Origin: JALZAA01 sp035316025 | GTDB taxonomy: Bacteria > Actinomycetota > Acidimicrobiia > IMCC26256 > JACDBD01 | Assembly: GCA_035316025.1 (NCBI GenBank) | Contig: DATFXL010000023.1 | Span: 1-24,471 of the forward strand | Length of the DNA: 24,471 nt | Direction: 5' to 3' | Shown: one piece after another, positions 16,309 to 22,592 of the stretch | How positions within the stretch are numbered: the stretch's first letter is position 1 | Layout of the letters: each line of letters opens with the position of its first letter | The notes under the pieces: model-generated | What the model saw: only the letters and a program-made list of their open reading frames with translations | What the model was told of the DNA's origin: nothing | Databases searched by the model: none | Translations under genes and position numbers: made by a program

Positions 16309-17452
16309 GCGGGCCTCCGTCGCGGGCGCTGAGGTACTCGTGACCGTCCTCGGTGACGGCGACGATCTCCTCGGCACGGAACCCGGCATCGCCGTCCTCC
16401 CACACGACCGGCTCGAACACCAGCACCATCCCCGGCGCCACGACGAGCCCGTCGTCGAACTCGCCGCCCAGGTCGGTCCCGACCAGCGGCATCTCCGCGC
16501 TGTTCGTGCCGATCCCGTGGGCCAGGTACAGGCGCGGGAGCCACGGGCGGCGCGACTCGCCGGCCTGTGCGGCCCGGGCCAGGTCGCCGGCGGACGCACC
16601 CGGCTTCAGCACGTCGAGGCAGCGGTCGACGATCTCGCGCCAGCGGGCCGCCTGGGCATGGTGTCGCGCGTCCGGGCCGCCGACGACGAACGTGCACCCG
16701 AAGTCCGAGGCGTAGCCCTCGTAGTCGATGCCCGTGTCGACCCATACGACATCGCCCGGCGTGAGCTCGCGGTTGGTCGTCGGCGTCGGGAACACGACGT
16801 CGCCGGTGGCGGAGTAGGGACCGTCGGCGATCCGGGGCGGCATCACCTGCCAGATGGGATCGACGGTGTTCGCGGTCGCGCCCAGCTGGAAGATCTGGCG
16901 GAGGAAGGCGCCCGACAGCTCCCGGTCGCGCACGCCGGGCGCGACCATTGGCTCGACCGACGCGATCGCCTGCTCATTGATCGCCTGGGCCCGGCGGATG
17001 CACTCGAGCTCGTCGGCCGTCTTCACGACCTTGCAGGCCCCGAGCACCGCGGTCGCGTCGACGACCTCACGCCCTTCCAGCGCGGCGTGCAGAGGCATCG
17101 TGTACTCGTCGAGCGCGACCGGGCCGTCAGGCAGTGCCTCCGCCAGCTCGGCGGCGCCGTCCCGCCATTCGACGGAGAGCGCGGCGTGCACGTGGCCGGC
17201 CGGGAGCTCGGGCGGCACGCCTTCGGCGAATGACGTATAGAGGTGCGGCGCGTCGCCGTCGGCGGTCACGAGCGCGATCGAGCGCTCGTAGGCGGCGCGG
17301 GCCGCGTCGGCAGCGGGAGCACGGGCGCCGACCGCGTACGCGACGGCGGCTTGCCCCAGCAGCACGGCGGCGGCGAGACCCTGGGCGTCCAGCGCGTCGA
17401 CCACCTTGCGGTGCCGATCGCGCCGCAAGCGGGCGAGGTCGAGGTCTGCCAT
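16301..17452 (-). CDS. M24-family metallopeptidase (Xaa-Pro aminopeptidase / creatinase-like)
   Basis: A 383-residue protein with a creatinase-like N-terminal domain and a C-terminal M24 domain. The ligand set looks complete: Asp in WVDTGIDYEG, Asp in YASDFGCTF, His in LYLAHGIGTN, Glu in VLVFEPVVW and Glu in FRAEEIVAV. M24 members include Xaa-Pro aminopeptidases, prolidases, creatinase, ectoine hydrolase and DMSP lyase DddP, so the fold alone does not fix the reaction. The ATG at 17450-17452 overlaps the amidohydrolase stop by one base (TGATG), implying coupled translation. Pairing with an amidohydrolase suggests catabolism of an amide or small N-containing compound, which is inference. Confidence 0.9.
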   Translation of the reverse strand: MADLDLARLRRDRHRKVVDALDAQGLAAAVLLGQAAVAYAVGARAPAADAARAAYERSIALVTADGDAPHLYTSFAEGVPPELPAGHVHAALSVEWRDGAAELAEALPDGPVALDEYTMPLHAALEGREVVDATAVLGACKVVKTADELECIRRAQAINEQAIASVEPMVAPGVRDRELSGAFLRQIFQLGATANTVDPIWQVMPPRIADGPYSATGDVVFPTPTTNRELTPGDVVWVDTGIDYEGYASDFGCTFVVGGPDARHHAQAARWREIVDRCLDVLKPGASAGDLARAAQAGESRRPWLPRLYLAHGIGTNSAEMPLVGTDLGGEFDDGLVVAPGMVLVFEPVVWEDGDAGFRAEEIVAVTEDGHEYLSARDGGPRG

Positions 17453-18654
17453 CAGAGCGGCAGCTTGTACGCCGCGATCGCGTTGTCTCCGAGGATCTTG
17501 CGCTGCGCGTCATCCGGGAGCGGCGCGATCGTTTCGCGCAGCTCCTTCACGACCTCGGGATGGAACTCGGGATGTGGGTAGTCGGACGCCCACAGCACGC
17601 GATCGGGGCCGAGCCATTCCGCGCACGCGGCAAGGTTCCACTCCTCGGGCTCGAAGCCGGCCCAGCACTGGCGGCGGAAGTACTCGCTCGGGAGAAGGCT
17701 CAGCCAGCGCTTCTCCAACGGGAACGCCTTCACCTGCTCGTCCATGCGCTCGAGCTGCGTCGGGATCCATCCGCCACCCGACTCGAGGAACAGGAACCGC
17801 AGGCGCGGGAACCGCTCGCAGACGCCGCCCATGAGCAGGCGTCCCACTGTGACGATCATGTCGACGGTGTTGCCGACGGCCTGGCCGAGCCCGGAGCCGC
17901 CGTGCAGCTCGTCCATCGCCATGTTGGTGACCATCATGTTCTCGCTCTCGGCGACGAGCCGGAACTTGCGACACGCGCCGGGGGTGTCGACGTGCACGCC
18001 GGGGTGAAAGGCCACTGGGACGTCGAGATCCTGGCAGGCGGCCCAGAACGGGTCGTACGCCGAGTGGTTCAGGGGCAGCTCGTCGACGTACGCCGACGGC
18101 CGGACGAACACGCCCTGCAACCCCACCGCCCGCACCGCGCGTTCGGCCTCGATGGCGGCCAATTCGGGCGCCTGAAGCGGCACCCCGGCCATCGCGAAGA
18201 GGCGCCGCGGATGGGCAGCGCAGTACTCGGCGACCCAGTCGTTGTAGGCGCGCTGACAGGCGAGCACGAACTCCACGTCGTGGAAGGCGTCGATCGGGTC
18301 GTCGGGCCCGAAGAACAGCGCGGTCGACGGGTAGAGCACGGCGACATCGATCCCGTCACGATCCATGTCGGCAACGCGCGCGTCGGGATCGTGACCGCCG
18401 GGGACGCGCAAGCTCTGGAGCATGTCGTGGAACTGCTTCGGAGTCATGCCGACCGCCGCTGCCATGGCGTCCTGCAGGTCGCGACCACCACCCCGCACGG
18501 CACCGCCGGCGTAGTAGGTCTCGTAGACGTCGTCGACGACGACCTTGCGCGGGATCCAGTCGCCCCATCTCCCGCCGTCCATCCGCGTCGTCCACAGGTC
18601 GTCGGGCTCCATCGTGTGGCCGTCGGCGTCGACGACGAGCGCTTCGTCGGACAT
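17452..18654 (-). CDS. Amidohydrolase family 2 (metal-dependent TIM-barrel hydrolase)
   Basis: A 400-residue member of the amidohydrolase-2 group (PF04909-like). It starts with DADGHTMEP, the N-terminal metal-site strand typical of actinobacterial members. It continues with VAFHPGVH near residue 220 and LESGGGWIP near 290, and ends with the WASDYPHPE metal-site motif near residue 360. Members hydrolyse or decarboxylate cyclic or aromatic substrates; the substrate here is unknown. ATG at 18652-18654 with a GGAGG ribosome binding site seven bases upstream. That site directly follows a perfect palindrome that could hide it or act as an operator. It is the first gene of a coupled operon with the two M24 genes. 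Confidence 0.93.
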   Translation of the reverse strand: MSDEALVVDADGHTMEPDDLWTTRMDGGRWGDWIPRKVVVDDVYETYYAGGAVRGGGRDLQDAMAAAVGMTPKQFHDMLQSLRVPGGHDPDARVADMDRDGIDVAVLYPSTALFFGPDDPIDAFHDVEFVLACQRAYNDWVAEYCAAHPRRLFAMAGVPLQAPELAAIEAERAVRAVGLQGVFVRPSAYVDELPLNHSAYDPFWAACQDLDVPVAFHPGVHVDTPGACRKFRLVAESENMMVTNMAMDELHGGSGLGQAVGNTVDMIVTVGRLLMGGVCERFPRLRFLFLESGGGWIPTQLERMDEQVKAFPLEKRWLSLLPSEYFRRQCWAGFEPEEWNLAACAEWLGPDRVLWASDYPHPEFHPEVVKELRETIAPLPDDAQRKILGDNAIAAYKLPL

Positions 18655-18666
18655 GGCGGCGCCTCC

Positions 18667-18682
18667 CTGACGTTCCCGTCAG
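18667..18682 (-). promoter_or_regulatory. Perfect palindrome / GNRA hairpin abutting the amidohydrolase ribosome binding site
   Basis: On the minus strand the sequence is CTGACGGGAACGTCAG. This is a perfect 6-bp stem with the loop GGAA, a GNRA tetraloop in RNA. The very next bases are GGAGG, the ribosome binding site. It may be a DNA operator (two 6-base half sites, 4-base spacer) or a stable RNA hairpin in the leader. Nothing in the window identifies the regulator. Confidence 0.5.
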
Positions 18683-18729
18683 CTTCCCACCGGCGTCGCC
18701 GCGACTCAACGGCCCCGCGACCGCGAGTG

Positions 18730-18807
18730 TGGGGTGACCGAGGGGATTCGAACCCCCGACCTCCGGGACCACAACCCGGCGCTCTCACCAACTGAGCTAC
18801 GGCCACC
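18730..18807 (-). tRNA. tRNA-His(GTG)
   Basis: A complete cloverleaf on the minus strand. Acceptor GTGGCCG pairs with CGGTCAC (one G-T). The genome encodes the extra 5' G (G-1, at 18807), opposite C73, the histidine identity pair. The anticodon stem CCGGG/CCCGG has a GTG anticodon. The T arm has loop TTCGAAT. CCA is encoded at 18730-18732. Confidence 0.96.
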
Positions 18808-18847
18808 ATGCGCGTGCCGGGACGACCCCGCACGCACGCGACCGCAG

Positions 18848-18853
18848 ATGCTA
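18848..18853 (-). promoter_or_regulatory. Putative -10 box for tRNA-His
   Basis: TAGCAT on the minus strand, within TAGCATCT, which is shared with the sequence upstream of tRNA-Arg; TAGCAT itself also occurs upstream of tRNA-Lys. It lies 40 bases before tRNA-His, so a 5' leader would have to be trimmed by RNase P. No clear -35 element is seen. Confidence 0.3.
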
Positions 18854-18909
18854 CCGGTCCAGGTCTCAGGAGCCGTGCGGATACGGTCGCAACTCGCCGT
18901 CGATTGCGC

Positions 18910-18954
18910 GCGCCCGGAGGGATTCGAACCCCCGACCCGCGGATGAGAAGTCCG
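18910..18954 (-). repeat. Distal attachment-site copy: 3' fragment of tRNA-Arg(TCT)
   Basis: 45 bases matching 19975-20019 with one mismatch (position 18945). The copy covers the 3' acceptor strand, the T arm, the variable region and most of the anticodon arm of tRNA-Arg(TCT), in the same orientation. The D arm and 5' acceptor strand are absent, so it cannot be a tRNA. The mismatch changes the base 3' of the anticodon from A to C, a sign of drift. Confidence 0.85.
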
Positions 18955-18956
18955 AG

Positions 18957-19172
18957 GCGACTCGTGTCGTCGTGTCCGGCCGCGTGACGCGCAGTCCAGT
19001 GGAGCAGCGGTTTCGCGATGCTGACGGCGTCCGGTAGGAGTCGTTCATCCACAGCCGGTGGGAGCACCACTCCGCCGCGCTCGTCTGGATCACAATGCGC
19101 CCCGACTCGGGCGACGCCTACCCGGTCTCCGAGCTAGAAGCCGCCCGTATCCGCAAGCGGGCCGCGGCGTAG
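18957..19172 (+). pseudogene. Decayed open frame beside the distal tRNA-Arg repeat
   Basis: One frame reads through 72 codons interrupted by a single TAG at 19035-19037 and ends with TAG at 19170-19172. The second part (44 sense codons, with FIHSRWEHHSAALVWITM, then a charged C-terminus ending RIRKRAAA) has about 90 percent G or C at third positions, well above its first and second positions. That is the pattern of real high-GC coding sequence. No start codon with a ribosome binding site is seen for the whole frame; an internal ATG at 19095 could give 25 residues. I do not recognise the family. It could be the C-terminal remnant of an element gene. Confidence 0.3.
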
Positions 19173-19278
19173 TGTGCCCGATCCGCTCCACCTGACTCGC
19201 CCGACCGAAGCCGGTGACACGACCGTTGCTCGATGACCTTGACGTGCTTGGATCAGCTCCACGCGAGCAGTCCCGCGA

Positions 19279-19926
19279 TCATGCACTCCCAGATTCCCGC
19301 TGTAACACGAACTGACTTCCAATGAGCGACAGTGTCCATCCGTGGGATGCGAACTCATCGACCGCTCGCTTCACCCCTTTATCCCACCATCCATAATCTC
19401 CATAGTCGTCACCAGCGAGGACGCCGTCCTGTGCGATAAGCGGTGCCCATGCGTGTAGATCTGCACGAACTGCGTCGTACGTGTGGTCGCCGTCGATGTA
19501 GACGACTTCGAATTTCCGCCATGCCATTGTCGCCGCGGCCGCCACGGAGGGTTGACGGCTAATAATCACTCGGCGAGCGGCGATCTCCCGATCGAATCGC
19601 GCCAAGACGCGTTCGTAGATCCTGTCCATGTCCTCTTGTGACTTCGCGCGTGCGCCGCCATACCAGGCGCTTTCTTGCTCCGGTACGAACTGCCAGGGAT
19701 CCACCAGGTGCAGCGTTCGTGGCCGCAACTTGTCCAGGAGTAGCTGGGAGAAGTCGCCCTCCCACACCCCGACTTCGACGACAGCTCCGGCTTTCGGCAA
19801 GCACCGCAAGAGACGGTTGCGTTCTCGAACCCAGGGGATGAAGCGCCGTATCAGACGGATGAGGCGCCGAATCACACGGCGTACCACAGGGTGCACATGC
19901 TTGCACATGAGGTAACGGGCGATCAT
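19279..19926 (-). CDS. Class I SAM-dependent methyltransferase (Methyltransf_24-like)
   Basis: A 215-residue protein. The Rossmann motif I VVEVGVWEGDF is at about residues 49-59. Motif II LHLVDPW follows near 72-78, and the acidic YIDGDHTYD near 140-148. GVLAGDDYGDYGWW comes after it, as in the Methyltransf_24 group often found in glycan and surface-modification loci. The N-terminus has an unusual Arg-rich amphipathic stretch (VVRRVIRRLIRLIRRF). The ATG at 19924-19926 was chosen, with GGCGG upstream; a TTG seven codons earlier is possible. The gene starts about 50 bases after the 3' end of tRNA-Arg on the same strand and may be read from its promoter. GC is lower than in the neighbours. The substrate is unknown. 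Confidence 0.85.
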   Translation of the reverse strand: MIARYLMCKHVHPVVRRVIRRLIRLIRRFIPWVRERNRLLRCLPKAGAVVEVGVWEGDFSQLLLDKLRPRTLHLVDPWQFVPEQESAWYGGARAKSQEDMDRIYERVLARFDREIAARRVIISRQPSVAAAATMAWRKFEVVYIDGDHTYDAVRADLHAWAPLIAQDGVLAGDDYGDYGWWDKGVKRAVDEFASHGWTLSLIGSQFVLQRESGSA

Positions 19927-19973
19927 CCGCCGACGACCATCGCGCAATCGGCCGTCGGGCGACGCGAAAGCGG

Positions 19974-20046
19974 TGCGCCCGGAGGGATTCGAACCCCCGA
20001 CCCGCGGATTAGAAGTCCGCTGCTCTATCCCCTGAGCTACGGGCGC
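19974..20046 (-). tRNA. tRNA-Arg(TCT)
   Basis: A full 73-nt cloverleaf: acceptor GCGCCCG/CGGGCGC, D stem GCTC/GAGC, and anticodon stem GCGGA/TCCGC with loop CTTCTAA (anticodon TCT). The T stem is GGGGG/CCCTC with loop TTCGAAT. The discriminator base is A. CCA is not encoded, since CCG follows. It is the intact copy of the tRNA whose 3' part is repeated at 18910-18954. Confidence 0.97.
19975..20019 (-). repeat. Proximal attachment-site copy within tRNA-Arg(TCT)
   Basis: The 45-base stretch shared with 18910-18954 (44 identities). It runs from the second base of the anticodon stem to the last base of the acceptor strand. Flanking bases differ at once on both sides, so the repeat has sharp ends, as expected of a recombination core. 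Confidence 0.8.
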
Positions 20047-20055
20047 CTCTGCAAG

Positions 20056-20061
20056 ATGCTA
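20056..20061 (-). promoter_or_regulatory. Putative -10 box for tRNA-Arg
   Basis: TAGCAT on the minus strand ends nine bases before the tRNA 5' end and overlaps the TAG stop of the nucleoside hydrolase gene. The spacing fits initiation at or just before the mature 5' end. No clear -35 element is seen. Confidence 0.4.
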
Positions 20062-20829
20062 CTGAGCCGACCGACCCGACTGCGTGACGAGTGCCAGGAT
20101 CCGTTGCGTCGCCCGCACGGCGTCGACGTCGGTCACGACGCCGGCGACGCGTCCGCGTCCTCGATCCTCGCTGACGCGCGCGTGCGCGTCGACGAGCAGC
20201 GGTTTGTGGTCGATGACGACGACCGGCTCGCCCACCAGCGCGAGCAATGCGAGCGGGTCATGGAGCCGAACAGCGGCATCGTCGTCGCTGACGCCGGGGG
20301 CGTGCTGCCGGGTCCGCCAGTCGTCGAGCATCGGACCGAGAACGGGCGCGGCGGCGACCATGGCAGCCGCGTCGACGTCGGACAGCCGCATCCTCACCGT
20401 GACATCGAGCGGGCACAGAAGCAGTCCCGGCGCGTGCTCGACGACCGCCCGCGCGGCGGCCGGCTCGACGCCGAAGTTGTGCTCGACCTCGCGCACCGCG
20501 CCCCGGTGGCGAACTGGGCGCAACAAGCCGCCCATCACACCGAGACGTGACGGCAGGGCACCGGCAGCCAGGAGACGGGCGACGTTCTCGAGCGGACCGA
20601 TGGCGAGCAGCGCATCGGGGTGCGACGCGACGACGTCGCGATCCGTCAGCCGCGCGCCCGGCACGACGGGGGCGTCGACGAGTTCCCGCGCGACGTCCGC
20701 TCGCCGTTCGGTGTCGCCGTCGACGGTGCTGACGCCCACGAGATCCACGTCACGGTGCGCGGCCGCACACAGCAGCGCGAGGGCGTCGTCGGGATTGGTG
20801 CCGACGTCAGTGTCGATCCAGAGCCGCAC
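20059..20829 (-). CDS. Inosine-uridine preferring nucleoside hydrolase family protein (short form)
   Basis: A 256-residue protein of the IU-nucleoside hydrolase fold, which splits the N-glycosidic bond of ribonucleosides in purine and pyrimidine salvage. The calcium-site cluster is seen as WIDTDVGTNPDD (residues 4-15). The middle motif EHNFGVEPAAARAVV is near 116-130, and the catalytic-region His190-Asp191 is in RLHDPLALLAL. The family is usually around 310 residues, so this copy is short, mostly in the middle and C-terminal region. The key acidic residues are kept. GTG start at 20827-20829, overlapping the end of the SDR gene by 23 bases, so the two are coupled. Substrate range is not predictable from the sequence. 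Confidence 0.82.
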   Translation of the reverse strand: MRLWIDTDVGTNPDDALALLCAAAHRDVDLVGVSTVDGDTERRADVARELVDAPVVPGARLTDRDVVASHPDALLAIGPLENVARLLAAGALPSRLGVMGGLLRPVRHRGAVREVEHNFGVEPAAARAVVEHAPGLLLCPLDVTVRMRLSDVDAAAMVAAAPVLGPMLDDWRTRQHAPGVSDDDAAVRLHDPLALLALVGEPVVVIDHKPLLVDAHARVSEDRGRGRVAGVVTDVDAVRATQRILALVTQSGRSAQ

Positions 20830-21709
20830 GGAGCGCCTCCTCCAGCGTTGGATGCGCGAACCGGTAGCCGGCGGCTTCGAGACGTTTCGGGAGCACGCGC
20901 TGCCCCGAGAGCAGGAGCGCGTCGACCAGCTCGCTCCCGTACCACAGCTTCAGCGGCAGCAGCGGCGTCGGGATCCTCGTCGGGCGGTGCAGGACCCGAC
21001 CGAGCGTCTCCGTGAACTCGCGGTTCGTGACCGGTCTCGGCGCCGTGTGGTTGCAGGCGCCGGCCACGTCGTCGCGGTCGACGTGGTGCAGGATCGCGGC
21101 GACATGGTCGTCCAGCGCGATCCAGCTGAAGTACTGCGCGCCGGTTCCGACTCGGCCCCCGAGACCCATGCGGAACGGGACCAGCAGGCGATCGAGCAAC
21201 CCGCCGCTCGCCGCCAGCACGGGCCCGGTCCGCATGCGCACGACCCGGATGCCCGCCTCCTCGGCCGGCTTCGTCGCACTCTCCCAGCGCGCGCACACTT
21301 CGGCGAGGAACCCGGTGCCGCGGGGAGATTCCTCGGTCAGCTCCTCGTCGCCGTGCGGGCCGTAGTAGTCGACACCGGAGGCCGAGATCAGCACGGCCGG
21401 CTTGCGCGCGAGGCCGGCCAGCGTGCGGGCGAGCAGGTCGGTGCCCGTCGTGCGCGACTCGAGGATCAGTCGCTTCCGGTCCGCCGTCCAACGTTTGTCG
21501 CCGATGCCGGCGCCCGCGAGGTGGACGACGGCGTCGATCCCATCCAGCCCCGCCGCGTCGACGCCTCCTGCACGAGGGTCCCAGGCCAGCTCGTCCCGTC
21601 CCGAGGGTGTGCCGCGGACGACACGCACCGCACGATGCCCGGCGTCTGTGAGCGCGGGGACCAGCGCCGATCCGACCAACCCGCGCGACCCCGTGACCGC
21701 GACGTTCAC
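20807..21709 (-). CDS. TIGR01777-family SDR epimerase-like protein (SDR39U1/YfcH type)
   Basis: A 300-residue extended short-chain dehydrogenase/epimerase-like protein. The NAD(P)-binding TGSRGLVGSAL is at residues 6-16, DAVVHLAGAGIGDKRW follows near 58-73, and the SASGVDYYG active-site region lies near 113-121. A C-terminal DUF1731-type segment (PLLPLKLWYG to LPKRLEAAGYRFAHPTLEEAL) is characteristic of the TIGR01777 group. Its cellular role is unknown even in E. coli (YfcH). GTG start at 21707-21709; an upstream ATG is out of frame. The downstream nucleoside hydrolase overlaps by 23 bases. The 5' end of the gene overlaps the promoter region of the divergent tRNA-Lys. Confidence 0.93.
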   Translation of the reverse strand: MNVAVTGSRGLVGSALVPALTDAGHRAVRVVRGTPSGRDELAWDPRAGGVDAAGLDGIDAVVHLAGAGIGDKRWTADRKRLILESRTTGTDLLARTLAGLARKPAVLISASGVDYYGPHGDEELTEESPRGTGFLAEVCARWESATKPAEEAGIRVVRMRTGPVLAASGGLLDRLLVPFRMGLGGRVGTGAQYFSWIALDDHVAAILHHVDRDDVAGACNHTAPRPVTNREFTETLGRVLHRPTRIPTPLLPLKLWYGSELVDALLLSGQRVLPKRLEAAGYRFAHPTLEEALRAALDRH

Positions 21710-21720
21710 GCCGATAGCAT
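21693..21720 (+). promoter_or_regulatory. Putative promoter for tRNA-Lys
   Basis: GTGACC (-35-like, 21693-21698) and TAGCAT (-10-like, 21715-21720) are separated by 16 bases. The -10 box ends 11 bases before the tRNA 5' end. The -35 part lies inside the first codons of the divergent SDR gene. Confidence 0.4.
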
Positions 21721-21731
21721 GGATGGTCCCA

Positions 21732-21808
21732 GCGCCCCTAGCTCAACTGGATAGAGCAGCGGACTCTTAATCCGCGGGTTCAGGGTTCGAGTCCCTGGGG
21801 GCGTACCA
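21732..21808 (+). tRNA. tRNA-Lys(CTT)
   Basis: A complete cloverleaf with acceptor GCGCCCC/GGGGCGT (first pair G-T). The anticodon stem GCGGA/TCCGC has loop CTCTTAA, giving anticodon CTT. The T stem is CAGGG/CCCTG with loop TTCGAGT. Discriminator A is followed by an encoded CCA at 21806-21808. Confidence 0.97.
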
Positions 21809-22109
21809 CTTTCCGAGACACCCGGAGGCAGGACGGCCCCCAACCCCGCCGCAACGAGCCACGGCCGCGGCGCGGGGGCACGGAACACACAGACGAGGGC
21901 ACGCAGAGCCCGGTGTCGGAGGCGCAGGCTGTGGTGCTCTGGTGCGCGCCCATACCAGAACGGGCATTATGTATGCCCTCGTCGCGACCAGCGGTGCCGT
22001 AGTCGTCGCAAGCGATCCGTCGCGTGCCTGCGCGTTTCGCGCCATCCGGCCCGGGGTACCGCAAACGGTTTGAGAAGGCTCTGGCGGACCGAGTCAATAG
22101 GAGGTCCTT
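21809..22109. other. Non-coding stretch downstream of tRNA-Lys with one palindrome
   Basis: About 300 bases with no convincing gene; the reading frames here lack family features and start signals. The one clear structure is the inverted repeat GGGCATTATGTATGCCC at 21962-21978, with a 6-bp stem and a 5-base AT-rich centre. No T-run follows, so it is more like an operator than a terminator. The stretch ends with the ribosome binding site AGGAGG (22099-22104) of the next gene. Confidence 0.4.
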
Positions 22110-22547
22110 GTGGCTCCCACGACATCTCTGACGGATCTTGCGGGTCGGTTTGCCGATTCACTCAACGGACGCGATGTCATGGAACGCGAGCTTCTGAGCG
22201 ATGACTACATCAACCACAACCCGTACGTAGAACCGGGAGCTGCTGGTTCAGCCGCGTTCTTCGAACAGTTGCTCGGCGCAGTGCCGGACATAAACGTTGT
22301 CTGTGAAGACGCGATCGCAATGGGAACCCTCGAAGAAGGAACCGTCGTCGGTCGCTACACGTACACGGGCACGTTCACGAATCCGCTGTTGGGTTTCGCT
22401 CCGACCGGGAAGCGCATAGTGATGCGAAGTATCGATATCTGGCGCGTTATAGACGGGAAGTTCGCCGAACACTGGGACGAACTGAACACTGCAGACTTCT
22501 TCGGCCAACTCCAGGGTGCGGAGCCCCAGCCGCGCCCCGGCGCATGA
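22110..22547 (+). CDS. SnoaL-like (ester cyclase / NTF2-fold) protein
   Basis: A 145-residue single NTF2-like domain of the SnoaL-like group. Family features are LLSDDYINHNPYV near residues 28-40, PDINVVCEDAIAMG in the middle, and the closing strands SIDIWRVIDGKFAEHWDELN near 107-126. Relatives range from polyketide ring-closing cyclases to stress-linked proteins of unknown function. There is no polyketide pathway nearby, so a cyclase role is not supported. The GTG at 22110-22112 has a perfect AGGAGG five bases upstream. GC is visibly lower and codon use less G/C-biased than in the housekeeping genes, suggesting recent acquisition. Confidence 0.85.
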   Translation: MAPTTSLTDLAGRFADSLNGRDVMERELLSDDYINHNPYVEPGAAGSAAFFEQLLGAVPDINVVCEDAIAMGTLEEGTVVGRYTYTGTFTNPLLGFAPTGKRIVMRSIDIWRVIDGKFAEHWDELNTADFFGQLQGAEPQPRPGA

Positions 22548-22592
22548 CTTCACGAGATACATAACTGCCGATCTGTGCCCTGAAGCGGAGTC

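Larger units (their letters stand above)
18910..20019. mobile_element. Putative integrated islet at tRNA-Arg, remnant without integrase
   Basis: The intact tRNA-Arg lies at the right end, and a direct repeat of its 3' part lies about 1.07 kb downstream of its 3' end. This is the layout left by tyrosine-recombinase integration into a tRNA 3' end. Inside are a methyltransferase gene with visibly lower GC than its neighbours and a decayed open frame near the distal repeat; 19173-19278 shows nothing recognisable. No integrase is present, so it is either a deletion remnant or a passively mobilised unit. A decayed tandem tRNA duplication is the alternative. Confidence 0.5.

Noticed and set aside
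16309..16599. Long N-terminal extension of the second M24 protein
   Set aside because: It is a shadow frame of the preceding M24 gene, Arg/Ser/Trp-rich and unlike any M24 N-terminus; the GTG at 16306-16308 starts at the domain edge.
18866..19093. Minus-strand frame across the tRNA-Arg fragment as a small protein gene
   Set aside because: Its middle is translated tRNA sequence and it has no ribosome binding site; the plus-strand frame there has the better coding signature.
18901..19950. 10-base inverted repeat CGATTGCGCG (18901-18910) and CGCGCAATCG (19941-19950) near both tRNA-Arg repeat copies
   Set aside because: One copy is outside and one inside the islet, at different distances from the 45-base cores. 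A 10-base match is expected by chance over about 1 kb of biased composition.
21962..21978. GGGCATTATGTATGCCC as an intrinsic terminator of tRNA-Lys
   Set aside because: It lies more than 150 bases after the tRNA and no T-run follows; kept only as a possible operator.
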